Part shown: in pieces, positions 42,009 through 51,811 of the stretch
Numbering within the stretch: the stretch's first letter is position 1
Layout: each line of letters starts with the position of its first letter
The notes under the pieces: generated by a model
Told to the model about the DNA's origin: nothing
Database searches by the model: none
Seen by the model: the letters and a program-made list of their open reading frames with translations, nothing else
Program-made: the position numbers and the translations under genes
Source of the DNA: an uncultured Prevotellaceae bacterium
GTDB taxonomy: Bacteria > Bacteroidota > Bacteroidia > Bacteroidales > Bacteroidaceae
Length of the DNA: 64,000 nt
Assembly: GCA_900318555.1 (NCBI GenBank)
Contig: ONKX01000014.1
Span: forward strand, 53,271-117,270
Reading direction: 5' to 3'

Positions 42009-44591
42009 TTATTTGATTTCGATAGTGAGTTTCTTGAGGTCTTTGTCTGCCGAGCTATTGCCAACAAGGATTTCGTACTTGCCGGGCTTCACACGCATAG
42101 TGTTGGTCTCGGGATCCCAGAATTCAAAGCCCTTGCGGTCGAGTGTCAACTTAGTGTTTACTGTCTGTCCAGCCTTCACATCAACACGTTCGAAAGCACG
42201 GAGCGACTTCAGCGGTCCATCAGGATCCTGCAAGTTGCGGACATAGAGTTGCAGAACCTCTGTGCCGTTCTTCGCACCTGTATTCGTGATGGGAACAGTG
42301 ATGGCGACCAAATCGCCATCTACATGACTGGTGGCTGCGCCTACCTCGAAGGTGGTGTACGACAAACCATAGCCGAAGGGGAACAAGGCATCGGTGAAAT
42401 AACGATAAGTACGGCCCTTCATCGAGTAGTCCTCATAGTCCGGCAACTGGGAAGAACTCTTATAGAATGTCACAGGCAGCTTGCCACTGGGGTTCACATC
42501 GCCAAACAGTACGTCGGCAACAGCCGTACCACCCTCCTGACCAGGATACCATACCTGTACGATAGCTTCACAGGTTTCGGTCTCTGGTTGCAAAGCGATA
42601 CACGAACCTGAGCAGTTGACGAAGACGACCTGCTTGCCGGCAGCTTTCAACGCCTTCAAGAATTCACGCTGCACCTTAGGCAGTTCGATATGTGTGCGGT
42701 CTCCACCCTTAAAACCATCGATATCCACAGGCATCTCCTCGCCTTCGAGCGCTGGTGAGATACCACCTACGAAGATCACCTTGTCGATACCCTTCAACTG
42801 AGCGATGGTCTCTTGATAGTTGATGGGATGTTCCTTGGCGATATTAATGGCCAAATTAGCATTATAGGTATGGATATGTGCAAAGCGCACCTCTATATTA
42901 TAGCTCTTACCCTTTTCAGCTTGGATAGCCACACGATTGGGTGTGGTGCGCCAGATATGATGGCTGAACTTTTGGACGCCATCGATATAAAGCTCAAAAT
43001 GTCCGCAACCATCCACATTCACCACATATTCACCAGCCTCGTTGGGAGTAAATACTGTTTCGTACTTGGCCGAGAAGTCCTCGAGCTGTACGCCAGGGGC
43101 AAAGTTGTGCATACCAAAGGTGGTAACAGCCAACGGTGTGGTATAATACTGCGTCGTAACTGGCTTGCCCTCCATCTTACGGTTATTCCAGAACGTGCCC
43201 TTCATACCCTTCTTGCCCTCGAAACTGCACTGCGAGGCCATCAGGCACTCCATCACCTTGTCGTACGTCAGGTCGCAACCAGCAGCATAGAACAATTTCT
43301 TCTGCTTGCCCTTGATGCCATCAAGGATAGTAACAGTATGATTAGGCTGTCCGTTATAATTACCCCACATCATCGGCGTATTGTCGGCATTAGGACCAAT
43401 CACGGCAATCTTCTCCTTGCCTTTCTGCAAAGGAAGGATATTGTTGTTATTCTGAAGCAGCACAATACTCTGTCGCGCCATATTCAGTGAAATATTGGCA
43501 GACTCCTTGGTTGACATGGCAGAATACGGAATCTTTGACCATTCCACCAATGACGGATCGTCCATCTCACCAAGGTCGAAACGGCCTTCAAGGAGTCGGA
43601 TGACATGCTTGTCAACCTCTGCCTCAGTAATAAAACCGCGTTGTACTGCCTCAGGAATGCTCTTGTAGGCATAACCATAGCCACACTCCACGTCAGTACC
43701 AGCGATAGTAGCCTTTGCAGAGGCATGAACAGGGTCAGAGGAAGACTTGTGAGACTCATAGAAATCACTCACAGCACCACAATCGCTCACTACCAAATAC
43801 TGGAAGCCCCACTCATCGCGCAGGATAGTCTGCAACAGACGCTGACTGCCACAGCATGGGTCGTCGTCCAAACGTTGGTAGGCGCACATTACCTCGCGAA
43901 CCTTCGCATCCTGTACCAGCGTCTTGAAAGCAGGCATATAAGTTTCCCACATATCACGTGGCGACACATTCGTCAAGTTAGCAGAGTGACGTGTATATTC
44001 AGGACCACTATGAACGGCATAGTGCTTGGCGCAGGCCCACAACTTACGGTATTTGGCCGTCTCGGGACCCTGCAGGCCTTTTACCACCTGCACACCCATC
44101 ACACTCGTCAGGTAGGGATCCTCGCCATAAGTCTCCTGTCCCCTGCCCCATCGCGGGTCGCGGAAGATATTTACGTTGGGCGTCCACACCGACAGACTAT
44201 GGAACTTCTCGTCCTCACCAGAACCGCGCTGCATGCGCTCATTATACTGAGCACGGAACTCCGTCGAAGCCACGTCAAAACACTTGTAGAGCAGACCGGG
44301 ATTAAACGACGCTGCCATCGCCACTGGCTCTGGGAATACGGTGACATTACCCTGATTGGCAGCGCCATGCAGAGCCTCACTCCACCAGAAGAACTTCTTG
44401 ATACCCAATCGTGGAATGGCCGGACTCTCGTCCAACATCAGCATGGTCTTCTCCTCCAGCGTCAATCGCGAACACAGGTCCTTGGCACGTTCTTTGGCAC
44501 TCAGATTGGGATTCTGGTAAGGTAGTGTCTGTGCCGACACATGCAGGCCGACACAGCACACTACGAACATTGATAATAAGTTATATTTCAT
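42009..44591 (-). CDS. GH3 beta-xylosidase/glycosidase with PA14 insertion
   Basis: An 860-residue secreted GH3 enzyme (signal MKYNLLSMFVVCCVGLHVSA). WSEALHGAANQ and DPRWGRGQETYGEDP are subsite -1 motifs common in beta-xylosidases, and the nucleophile is Asp270 in LVVSDCGAV. The second alpha/beta domain is interrupted by a PA14 domain (about residues 455-590), and a fibronectin III-like domain closes the chain. It should release xylose or arabinose units from oligosaccharides made by the GH10 enzyme; the exact sugar needs assay. 13 bp downstream of the GH97 gene. Confidence 0.9.
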   Translation of the reverse strand: MKYNLLSMFVVCCVGLHVSAQTLPYQNPNLSAKERAKDLCSRLTLEEKTMLMLDESPAIPRLGIKKFFWWSEALHGAANQGNVTVFPEPVAMAASFNPGLLYKCFDVASTEFRAQYNERMQRGSGEDEKFHSLSVWTPNVNIFRDPRWGRGQETYGEDPYLTSVMGVQVVKGLQGPETAKYRKLWACAKHYAVHSGPEYTRHSANLTNVSPRDMWETYMPAFKTLVQDAKVREVMCAYQRLDDDPCCGSQRLLQTILRDEWGFQYLVVSDCGAVSDFYESHKSSSDPVHASAKATIAGTDVECGYGYAYKSIPEAVQRGFITEAEVDKHVIRLLEGRFDLGEMDDPSLVEWSKIPYSAMSTKESANISLNMARQSIVLLQNNNNILPLQKGKEKIAVIGPNADNTPMMWGNYNGQPNHTVTILDGIKGKQKKLFYAAGCDLTYDKVMECLMASQCSFEGKKGMKGTFWNNRKMEGKPVTTQYYTTPLAVTTFGMHNFAPGVQLEDFSAKYETVFTPNEAGEYVVNVDGCGHFELYIDGVQKFSHHIWRTTPNRVAIQAEKGKSYNIEVRFAHIHTYNANLAINIAKEHPINYQETIAQLKGIDKVIFVGGISPALEGEEMPVDIDGFKGGDRTHIELPKVQREFLKALKAAGKQVVFVNCSGSCIALQPETETCEAIVQVWYPGQEGGTAVADVLFGDVNPSGKLPVTFYKSSSQLPDYEDYSMKGRTYRYFTDALFPFGYGLSYTTFEVGAATSHVDGDLVAITVPITNTGAKNGTEVLQLYVRNLQDPDGPLKSLRAFERVDVKAGQTVNTKLTLDRKGFEFWDPETNTMRVKPGKYEILVGNSSADKDLKKLTIEIK

Positions 44592-44604
44592 ATCGTTATA
44601 TTTT

Positions 44605-46437
44605 TTATTTCGTCTCTATGCAAAGTACGAATCCTCCGCGTGGCGCAAGGTCAAGGCTTGAAGGCAGCGAAAACATAGGAACAATGATCCATGGATTCTT
44701 TTTGTCGCCACTATCTCCAAACAGCGTCATCTCACTGATATCACCTTTGATGAAATCCAGCGAAAACTTCAACGTCCGCTGTTCGTCGCTACCGTTGATG
44801 CCTGCCACATACCACGTTGAGCCGCTCCTGCGGGCCATCACCACATATTCGCCGGGATAGCCGCAGACTAGTCGCGTCTCGTCCCACGTCGTAGGCAGAT
44901 AGCCGAAAAAGTCCTGCACGGCCTGCGGTTGTGCCAGATAGCTTTCCGGACGATCGGCCAAGTGTTGCAGTGCACTCTCAAAGAGCACCGTCAACGCCAG
45001 TTCATGACCATTGGAAGTGATGTGCGGATGTTGCGAATCGCTGAACGTACAGGGTGTATAGTCCATCGGACCAATGACATTTCGCGTAAAGGGCAATGTG
45101 GCATTGTGGCGTGCGGCCTTAGCTGTAAATGTCGGCACATTATTATACCACTCGGCACCGTAGACGCCTTCCGTCGACATCAGGTTCGGCCAAGTGCGTT
45201 GCCAACCGCGGGGAATGGTAGCCCCGTGGAAATTGACCAGCAAATGGTGGCGTGCAGCACACTCCAGCAGGTCCTGACAATAATCCATATTCTTCTGATT
45301 GTCGCCAGAGAAGAAGTCAATCTTCACACCGGCAACACCCATTTTCTCGCACCACGCAAATTCGCGCTCGCGATCCTCGGGCTTGTTCAGGCGGAACTTC
45401 GGCGTTGGTGCACCATCCACCCATCCTACGCTGGAATTATACCAAATCAGTGGTTTAATACCTTTCTCTTTGGCATAATTAAGGGCATCCTCGATGGTCT
45501 TGCCGTCTTTCATTTCGTCCCACTCGGCATCTATCAACACGTAGGGCAAGCCCAGCGTGACGGCCATATCAACATATTTCTTGATGATTTCGTAGTCGTT
45601 CGAGCCGTGATTATACGCCCAGTAAATCCACGAAACAGTACCAGGCTGAATCCAGCTCGTATCAGCAATCTTGCACGGCTCACTGACGTCGGTCACCAAC
45701 GTAGATTCCACCACGTCAGCCAGTGTACCGACAATTGCTACGCGCCAAGGTGTCTTTCCACTAGCGATCTTGTGGTCGCTGGTTTCGCCAGCGACTGCCA
45801 TACGTTCTGCCTCCACCACGCGATACGACTCACCATCGTTATAAAGACACGACGCACTCTGGCCTTTCTCGATGTTCGCCTCCGTAATCAGTACAAACAC
45901 ACCGTCAGCAGGCTCTATCAGCGCAGGATAGCCCCAGCGATTGTTCCAGCCTTCTGCCGATTTAAATGTTCCGCTATATGACGGCACGGGCACCACCTTA
46001 TATGTAGTATCGAGCGGGAAGAACCCCTCGTACGAGTCACACCACTGCTGCATCCAACGCCGTGTACCTTCTGGAATACGGTAGGCGATATCTGATGTCT
46101 GAGGACTGAGGTCGGATGTGCGGACGGCAATACCGTCGTTATACATCCGCAATGTCACATCACCACACTGATATTCGTTGGCCTCATTCGTGCAATGCCG
46201 TTTTTTACCTGCCAGCATTTGGTAGTCGGCCTTCACCGTTCCCGTGCTTTTCATCGTCTGTCCGGCGATTCCCTGCACCGTCATCGTCAGTGCCTGCTGA
46301 CCGTTATAGCTGATTACCAACTGGTTATCCTGAACATCTGCGGTCAGTTTACCATTAGGCGACTGTACCCTTTGGGCTGCGACGACCGTCGTCATCACAC
46401 CCAGTGCCAGTGCACATATTGCAACAATTCTTCTCAT
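44605..46437 (-). CDS. GH97 glycoside hydrolase, retaining type (alpha-galactosidase-like)
   Basis: A 610-residue secreted enzyme (signal to about residue 21). The N-terminal beta-sandwich (to about 250) is followed by the (beta/alpha)8 barrel (WIYWAYNHGSNDYEIIKKYVD onward). GVKIDFFSGDNQ places an Asp (374) at the nucleophile position of retaining GH97 enzymes, and STEGVYGAEWYN gives the acid/base Glu423, so I predict an alpha-galactosidase-like retaining enzyme rather than an inverting SusB-type alpha-glucosidase. The segment around residues 108-117 comes from a heptad array. It begins 3 bp after the PD40 gene. Confidence 0.9.
   Translation of the reverse strand: MRRIVAICALALGVMTTVVAAQRVQSPNGKLTADVQDNQLVISYNGQQALTMTVQGIAGQTMKSTGTVKADYQMLAGKKRHCTNEANEYQCGDVTLRMYNDGIAVRTSDLSPQTSDIAYRIPEGTRRWMQQWCDSYEGFFPLDTTYKVVPVPSYSGTFKSAEGWNNRWGYPALIEPADGVFVLITEANIEKGQSASCLYNDGESYRVVEAERMAVAGETSDHKIASGKTPWRVAIVGTLADVVESTLVTDVSEPCKIADTSWIQPGTVSWIYWAYNHGSNDYEIIKKYVDMAVTLGLPYVLIDAEWDEMKDGKTIEDALNYAKEKGIKPLIWYNSSVGWVDGAPTPKFRLNKPEDREREFAWCEKMGVAGVKIDFFSGDNQKNMDYCQDLLECAARHHLLVNFHGATIPRGWQRTWPNLMSTEGVYGAEWYNNVPTFTAKAARHNATLPFTRNVIGPMDYTPCTFSDSQHPHITSNGHELALTVLFESALQHLADRPESYLAQPQAVQDFFGYLPTTWDETRLVCGYPGEYVVMARRSGSTWYVAGINGSDEQRTLKFSLDFIKGDISEMTLFGDSGDKKNPWIIVPMFSLPSSLDLAPRGGFVLCIETK
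46091..46118. repeat. Intragenic heptad array in the GH97 gene
   Basis: Units of 7 bp start at 46091, 46098, 46105 and 46112. On the coding strand the middle units read CCTCAGT and CCTCAGA followed by CATCAGA. The coding-strand sequence shares an exact 20-base match with the plus strand at 63726-63745. Confidence 0.8.
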
Positions 46438-46440
46438 TTT

Positions 46441-47949
46441 TTATTTATGTTGGCTTAGTTGCGGGACATACTTCACGGGGTCTGCCTCTCCTTTTAAGAC
46501 GTCGGCAAACTCCCGAGGTTTAATCGTTACCGCATTTTTCATAAATTCCGGCACATTATAGCACTTCATGAACTGACGGTGATAGTCCGGATCAGCACAG
46601 GGAAGTTCAAAGGGTTTCGACCAATTGCCTTTCTCGTCGACATGGGCAAAGAACGGACGCGTGTACTCGCCGTCATAGCGACGACTGCTGAACACTAGCC
46701 AGCGGCCGTTGCTCGACCACGAATGATAACTCTCCGTATCCTTCGAATTGATTTCCTGCAACATACGGGGGGAACCACTTATGAGGTCTATCGCCCACAG
46801 GTCTGCGTCGCGATGCCAGATATGGAACACGCCATATGGTGCCATCGTAAATACCAGGTTATGTCCGTCGGGCGAAACGCGGGGCAATGTGGCACTCATG
46901 CCCATGCTCGCGGCGTCAAACACCAGTTGGCGCTCTCCAAACGTCATGGTCTCAGGGTCAAACGACTTCTTATAGATATTGTATTTCACATCACGTCGGT
47001 GACTGATAATCTGCGCTCCGTGATCTATCGAATCTACAAATTCAAAGTGCGCACTGCAGTAATACAGCGTCTTACCGTCAGGCGCCCAGCAGGGGAACAC
47101 TTCCAACTCCGTCGGATCGTTCTCAATATTCGTCACCTCGTTCCGCTCTACATCGTAGGCTATCAGGTCGCTCTCCGCATCAAACACCTCAATCTTGTTC
47201 GGGTCTGTCAACTGGAATGTCTGACTCGTCATGTTCGTCGAATAGACTATCATATTCAGCCACGGATGCCATGCGGGATACACACCGGCCGACAGGATAG
47301 AGTCGTTCTTCATATTGATTTTCCTCATCTTGCCGTCATAGGCAATCAACGTACCGCCATAGTTCTGACGGGCGTGGAACTGCATGCGCTCAGGGTTATA
47401 TTGCTGGTAGTTGTGACAGTTGATACACTGTCCGCCCTTGTCGCCTTCCGTGCAACACAGGATATTGTCGTATATCACGCTCTCGTCGTAGTTCTCCAGA
47501 CAACGCTGGCTGATAGTCAGTTCCTCGTAGCTGACATACGACGGATAGATCAGACGGTAGCTCAGATATGCGTCGACGCTGTCTTTCGACACATAAATAT
47601 TGAACGGCTTGTATTTCGTCCACTGACCGTCATATTCGGCATACACCTCCACGCCGATGCTCTTGCCCACAGCCTTCTGTGCCAGCCGCTGCCAGTCGTC
47701 CTGCTCAGGCTGTATCTTATCACCTCCCAACAACAGTTCTTCTCCGTCCACTGTCAGACGCGCTACCATGTTGTCAGCCATTTTCTGCATTTCAAACGTC
47801 AGCGGTGCTATATTGATGGGCACCGTCACGTCCTTATAGTCGGGGTAGATATCGGGTTGTTTGTTCGATGCCGTATAGTTCTCGGGCACCTTCACCCCAC
47901 AAGCGGTCATCAGCACCGCCACTGCAATGAAAAATATCTGTCTTTTCAT
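46441..47949 (-). CDS. PD40/TolB-like beta-propeller lipoprotein with a CxxCH motif
   Basis: A 502-residue lipoprotein (signal MKRQIFFIAVAVLMTAC). The N-terminal half is an all-beta domain. At about residues 168-176 there is GGQCINCHNY, a CxxCH motif of the type that binds c-type haem or, without haem, a metal. The C-terminal half has WD40-like PD40 repeats (YPAWHPWLNMIVYSTN, VFPCWAPDGKTLYYCS, LPRVSPDGHNLVFTMA), a beta-propeller. It sits inside the xylan operon between DUF6057 and GH97. A role in glycan binding or sensing at the cell surface is inference; I know no characterised member. Confidence 0.72.
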   Translation of the reverse strand: MKRQIFFIAVAVLMTACGVKVPENYTASNKQPDIYPDYKDVTVPINIAPLTFEMQKMADNMVARLTVDGEELLLGGDKIQPEQDDWQRLAQKAVGKSIGVEVYAEYDGQWTKYKPFNIYVSKDSVDAYLSYRLIYPSYVSYEELTISQRCLENYDESVIYDNILCCTEGDKGGQCINCHNYQQYNPERMQFHARQNYGGTLIAYDGKMRKINMKNDSILSAGVYPAWHPWLNMIVYSTNMTSQTFQLTDPNKIEVFDAESDLIAYDVERNEVTNIENDPTELEVFPCWAPDGKTLYYCSAHFEFVDSIDHGAQIISHRRDVKYNIYKKSFDPETMTFGERQLVFDAASMGMSATLPRVSPDGHNLVFTMAPYGVFHIWHRDADLWAIDLISGSPRMLQEINSKDTESYHSWSSNGRWLVFSSRRYDGEYTRPFFAHVDEKGNWSKPFELPCADPDYHRQFMKCYNVPEFMKNAVTIKPREFADVLKGEADPVKYVPQLSQHK

Positions 47950-47953
47950 ATTT

Positions 47954-47988
47954 CTTACATCTTGCTTCTTACATCTGACATCTTACAA
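47954..47988. repeat. Intercistronic heptad array CTTACAT x5
   Basis: Units at 47954, 47961, 47968, 47975 and 47982: CTTACAT (twice), CTTGCTT, CTGACAT and CTTACAA. The last unit covers the stop codon of the DUF6057 gene. On the coding strand it reads ATGTAAG repeated up to the ATG at 47949. Confidence 0.85.
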
Positions 47989-49815
47989 ATATGCCACGTC
48001 ACCAGTCAGATAATATTCAAAAAAGAAAGTGTCGCCAAACAACGGATATAATGCCGCACGCACCTCGGGCAGGTCTCTGCCATCATATTTTTTCACCAAC
48101 TCCACAAATTGCTTATAGCTTTCCTTCACGCCATTGTCGTACGGAATTTTCACGGGTGCGCCACCTGCTATGTCGGAATAGAGATAGGCAGCCTCCTGAT
48201 AGTATCGGGGGATGGGCTGTTTAGGATGCTGTTTCAGATAGACCAGGAATCGTCTCCAGAACTGTTCGACATCCTTGGTCCATAACGTGGCCAGCAGACA
48301 CTGCTCCTGGAAATACGGATCATCGCTATCCAGCGTTGCCAGATGGTTCATCAGGTATCTCTCCGCATAACCGCGATCGGCACCGACCATATCCGGATAA
48401 TGCAGCATGTGCATGACGGGACCGGTCTCCTTGTCCTCCTCCATCATCTTCGGATGCTGTTGCAACATCTCCAGATGTTCTGCCCACGCGCCATGGAAGA
48501 GCGTGTGTTTCAGTATTTCAGTGTACTTATACATGACATTCACCTCATTGGCCATCAAGCCGCAGCGCGCCAGATATTTCAGGTGCTCAGGACGCCACCC
48601 AAACTCTACGCCAGCCTCAATACACATGTGGTGACTGTCGTTCAGCATGCCGTAATGATAGTATATCAGGTCGCCTATGACCATCGATGCCGGAGGAGCA
48701 AAGGGCGACGCAGGCTTTTTCGAACCGTTGGGATAGCGGTACATCTCCGTACTCTGACGACCCAGTCGCGCCAGAGCCAGATTTCTCATCAGCGCCACTG
48801 CTCTCGTAGTCACATCCTGCTGCTTGTCGGCCTCCTTTAGAACATCCTCCCAGTTGCACTGCTCCGCATAGTGATACATGGCGGCCTCGCGATGGAAGTT
48901 CTCGTCCTTCATCCAGCCGTACCACACACCATAAACCGTCGCAGCCAGAACTGCCACGACAACAGCCGTCCGCAACTTCTTGCCTTTTGCGTCTTCCTTC
49001 GTCCATTTTACCACTACCAGCAACAACAGACAAACGCCCAGCAAGGCATACGGGATATAATACTCAGTATTCTCTTCCACGATCTTGAAGATGGGCAGAG
49101 CCGTCCACCATAAGTTTACCATATTCGTCTGGTAGTACACGTATTGATAGCACAACAGCGGGACGGCCACTACGAGCAACGCGCCGATAACAGTGTCCAC
49201 CAACGCCTGCCACTTGTCACCATCCAATCGCCAAATTCCTATCGCCATCAGCACCACGGCTGCCAGACCATAGCTTCCAAACAGCGGATAACCGACGACA
49301 GCCACAGCCACCATCAGTACACGGCGCCACAGCCTCGACGTCGACACCGCGCGGAAGGCCCACAGCAGTGCGGCAATCACCGTCACACCTACTGTTGCGA
49401 CAAAATACCAGCCCCTTAACTTGACGGTGTATATCCAGTAGCCCATCTCCGTATTCGCTATCAGCAGCAATGCCACTGGCACCAGCAATAACGGAGCCCA
49501 TTGTTCGCTGACTTTGAACGCGCGCTTCATCAGCCACATCATTAACCACCACAGCCCACACAGCACCAGCACACCCAGCAATGGGTAGTACAGCAACTGC
49601 ATCAGGAAGGTTCCGATATACATCAGTAATCCTCCGGGCACTACCATCATTTGTTTGAAAAACAGCGGAGTATCCAACCACAGGCTCTGCTCTTGGATTT
49701 TCCACAACACATGGCGTTCGTACGTCAGCAGAACTACGGCCACCGCGAACAACGCCACAAACCACGCCACATTAGTGGTGTTGGCCTTACATTTACTTAT
49801 CATTGATTTGAACAT
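47983..49815 (-). CDS. DUF6057-family multi-pass membrane protein
   Basis: A 610-residue protein. The first half has about ten hydrophobic helices (for example LMQLLYYPLLGVLVLCGLWW); the second half (from about residue 300) is soluble and helical, with repeated LALARLG and WAEHLEML segments that suggest TPR-like repeats. It matches the DUF6057 family seen in Bacteroidales. First gene of operon A, directly after a promoter with the shared inverted-repeat operator. The function is unknown; co-transcription with GH97, GH3 and GH10-CE1 suggests a role in hemicellulose use. Confidence 0.75.
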   Translation of the reverse strand: MFKSMISKCKANTTNVAWFVALFAVAVVLLTYERHVLWKIQEQSLWLDTPLFFKQMMVVPGGLLMYIGTFLMQLLYYPLLGVLVLCGLWWLMMWLMKRAFKVSEQWAPLLLVPVALLLIANTEMGYWIYTVKLRGWYFVATVGVTVIAALLWAFRAVSTSRLWRRVLMVAVAVVGYPLFGSYGLAAVVLMAIGIWRLDGDKWQALVDTVIGALLVVAVPLLCYQYVYYQTNMVNLWWTALPIFKIVEENTEYYIPYALLGVCLLLLVVVKWTKEDAKGKKLRTAVVVAVLAATVYGVWYGWMKDENFHREAAMYHYAEQCNWEDVLKEADKQQDVTTRAVALMRNLALARLGRQSTEMYRYPNGSKKPASPFAPPASMVIGDLIYYHYGMLNDSHHMCIEAGVEFGWRPEHLKYLARCGLMANEVNVMYKYTEILKHTLFHGAWAEHLEMLQQHPKMMEEDKETGPVMHMLHYPDMVGADRGYAERYLMNHLATLDSDDPYFQEQCLLATLWTKDVEQFWRRFLVYLKQHPKQPIPRYYQEAAYLYSDIAGGAPVKIPYDNGVKESYKQFVELVKKYDGRDLPEVRAALYPLFGDTFFFEYYLTGDVAYL

Positions 49816-49820
49816 GGCTG

Positions 49821-49828
49821 CAAAGTTA
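49821..49828 (-). promoter_or_regulatory. -7 promoter box of hemicellulose operon A
   Basis: TAACTTTG on the minus strand, 5 nt before the ATG at 49815. There is no -33 element at normal spacing, as expected for an activator-dependent promoter. Confidence 0.6.
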
Positions 49829-49858
49829 CAAAAAAATCTTTACACCCCTATCCCAATT

Positions 49859-49886
49859 TGTAACACAAACTTTTTCCAATGTTACA
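49859..49886. promoter_or_regulatory. Operator candidate A: TGTAACA-N14-TGTTACA
   Basis: Arms at 49859-49865 and 49880-49886 form a perfect 7-bp inverted repeat with a 14-bp spacer. The near arm lies 30 bp upstream of the -7 box. The same arms, spacer and distance recur before operon B. Confidence 0.7.
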
Positions 49887-49891
49887 AAACA

Positions 49892-49924
49892 AATCCAGCC
49901 TGAGCGATAAACTCAAGCTGGATT
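49892..49924 (-). terminator. Terminator of hemicellulose operon B
   Basis: AATCCAGC (49892-49899) pairs with GCTGGATT (49917-49924), with TGAG/CTCA extending the stem, downstream of the esterase stop on the minus strand; a T-rich stretch follows the hairpin in that direction. Confidence 0.75.
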
Positions 49925-49945
49925 GTAATTATGCAAATACACTCG

Positions 49946-51775
49946 TTATTTCAGCTGTTTGAAGAGTTTGTTAGACTCGAGGGTCCAATCCTTGCGCTGG
50001 AGGAGCTGAGGATTCTTGCCGATGAACATCTTGGCGGCCTCTTTGTTGCCCTGCAGCTGCCACTGGAGCCAAGCAAGGGCGGGAATGGTGAACTCGCCAC
50101 CGTGAGGCTGACGATAAGTGCCTCCGTGCCCTACTGGGAAGTTGATGGCACAGCAGGGAACATGTTGGATGCGCTTGAAGTCGTCCATACCATTGCCGTA
50201 GGCGATGTCCTCAGGACCACCGAGCATATACATGATAGGTGTGTGGATTTCGTTGAGCTTCTCCTTCTTAGGCATAGGCATGCCACCGACAGCCTGACCG
50301 GCATTCTGCTCGTTGAAAAGTCCGCTGTTGCAAATCATGAGCGCCTTGATACGTGGGTCAGCACAGTTGAAGAGCGTCTGCAGACCGCCACACGACATGC
50401 CAGCAACACAGATGGCCTTGGTGTCAATCTTCTGATAGTAGGGCGACTTGGGGTCGGCATTCTGGGCAATAATCCAGTCGATGGACTCTATCTGCTGCTC
50501 AGCACGCGACATGGGACCTTTGTACCACTCGTCAGTCATAGGGATGTCACCCGTGGCAAGAACGATGAAGCCGTTAGAGGCAATCTCGTTGAGGAAGTTC
50601 ATGTGTTCGAAGGGAGAGTTGGCGCAGGCACCATTACCCCATACGAGCACGGGCAGCAACTTGGCAGAGCCAAAGGCAGAGAGGTCCTGAGGCACGAAAA
50701 CGGTGTGCTCAGGCAATGTGGGCTCTTCACGCATGATAGCCTTGTAAGCACCCGTACCACCTTCTTCGAGAATACGCGTCTTGGCCTCCTTCTTGCAGCA
50801 AGGCTTGTCGCAGCAGCTCATATTGCCGCCATTGCGCACGCAGTCGAGGAAGCAAACCATCTTCTTGAGGTTCTCCTCAGTGTACATCTGAGGACCACCG
50901 TGACCGCCCTCAGCGGGGAACGTGGCCTCGGTCTTGACGCCCGCAGCCTTCAACAACTCATAGAACTCCTTACCCTGACAATTAGGGACGACATTATCCT
51001 TATCACCGTGGAAGATGATGACAGGAGGATTGTTTTTGTTGACATAATAGGTAGCACTGAGACTACGATATTTGTCGGGCTCTTTGGCCAGCTTCGAGTT
51101 GAGCAGCACGTCCTCAGGACTATTCTCGCCCATCTTCATACCTTCGCCACAGTCCATATTGGTGAGATCCACAGGACCAGACCAGTCGCAGGCAGCATTG
51201 ACACTGCTGCTCTCGCTGAGGAAATTACCGAGGTTGCCTTCGAGGTCGATGTCATAATCGCCGACCTTCGTCTGCTTCAGACCAGTAGTGGTAGCGGCGA
51301 TAGAGGCCAGATGGCCACCGCTGGAAAATCCGCTGGTAGCGATGAACGACGTGTCGAACTTGTACTTTGCAGCCTCACCACGCACGAAACGGATGACGGC
51401 ACGGATATCGTGAATCTGTGCTGGCCACTTGGCATCCATGCTGCTGCGGTGGTTAGGACAAACGACGGCATAACCTGCTTCGAGCAATGCCTTGCCGATA
51501 GTGCCGAGGTCGGCCATGCCCTTGCTGTTGTTGCTGAACCACGCACTGCCATAGACATGGATAACGACGGGATAGCTGGCAGCCTCCTTCTTAGGCAGAT
51601 AGATGTCGCAGGTGTGATAAGCCTTGTCATCGCCAGCATAATTGACATCCTTCCACTCCTGAGAGGTGGGAAGATCTACTTTCGGAGCCTGGAAGCCGCC
51701 AAAGCCTCCAGCGGGTTGTGCCTGTGACAGCAATTGACAGCACAGCGCACATACTACGATAAGAATTTTCTTCAT
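49946..51775 (-). CDS. Tandem-domain carbohydrate esterase
   Basis: A 609-residue secreted protein (signal to about residue 19, then AGGFGGFQAPKV). It has two alpha/beta-hydrolase domains. The first (about 35-285) has VVIHVYGSAW as oxyanion strand, nucleophile GFSSGGHL and HGDKDNVVPNCQ. The second (about 325-600) has LLPVLVWGNGACAN, nucleophile AGMSCGGLQT and a late GHGGTY His. A Cys-rich link (CCDKPCCKKE) joins them. It likely removes acetyl or other ester groups from xylan, and two-domain acetyl xylan esterases are known from Prevotella ruminicola. Last gene of operon B. Confidence 0.82.
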   Translation of the reverse strand: MKKILIVVCALCCQLLSQAQPAGGFGGFQAPKVDLPTSQEWKDVNYAGDDKAYHTCDIYLPKKEAASYPVVIHVYGSAWFSNNSKGMADLGTIGKALLEAGYAVVCPNHRSSMDAKWPAQIHDIRAVIRFVRGEAAKYKFDTSFIATSGFSSGGHLASIAATTTGLKQTKVGDYDIDLEGNLGNFLSESSSVNAACDWSGPVDLTNMDCGEGMKMGENSPEDVLLNSKLAKEPDKYRSLSATYYVNKNNPPVIIFHGDKDNVVPNCQGKEFYELLKAAGVKTEATFPAEGGHGGPQMYTEENLKKMVCFLDCVRNGGNMSCCDKPCCKKEAKTRILEEGGTGAYKAIMREEPTLPEHTVFVPQDLSAFGSAKLLPVLVWGNGACANSPFEHMNFLNEIASNGFIVLATGDIPMTDEWYKGPMSRAEQQIESIDWIIAQNADPKSPYYQKIDTKAICVAGMSCGGLQTLFNCADPRIKALMICNSGLFNEQNAGQAVGGMPMPKKEKLNEIHTPIMYMLGGPEDIAYGNGMDDFKRIQHVPCCAINFPVGHGGTYRQPHGGEFTIPALAWLQWQLQGNKEAAKMFIGKNPQLLQRKDWTLESNKLFKQLK

Positions 51776-51811
51776 AGTGTTTGATAATTGATACTTTAAG
51801 TTGTTAGTTGT

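Noticed and set aside
49931-51727. A 598-residue open frame on the plus strand opposite the esterase gene
   Set aside because: It is the antisense shadow of a clear two-domain esterase on the minus strand. It lacks family motifs, and the same happens opposite several GC-balanced genes (for example 51827-52981 opposite GH31 and 60095-61126 opposite the debranching enzyme).
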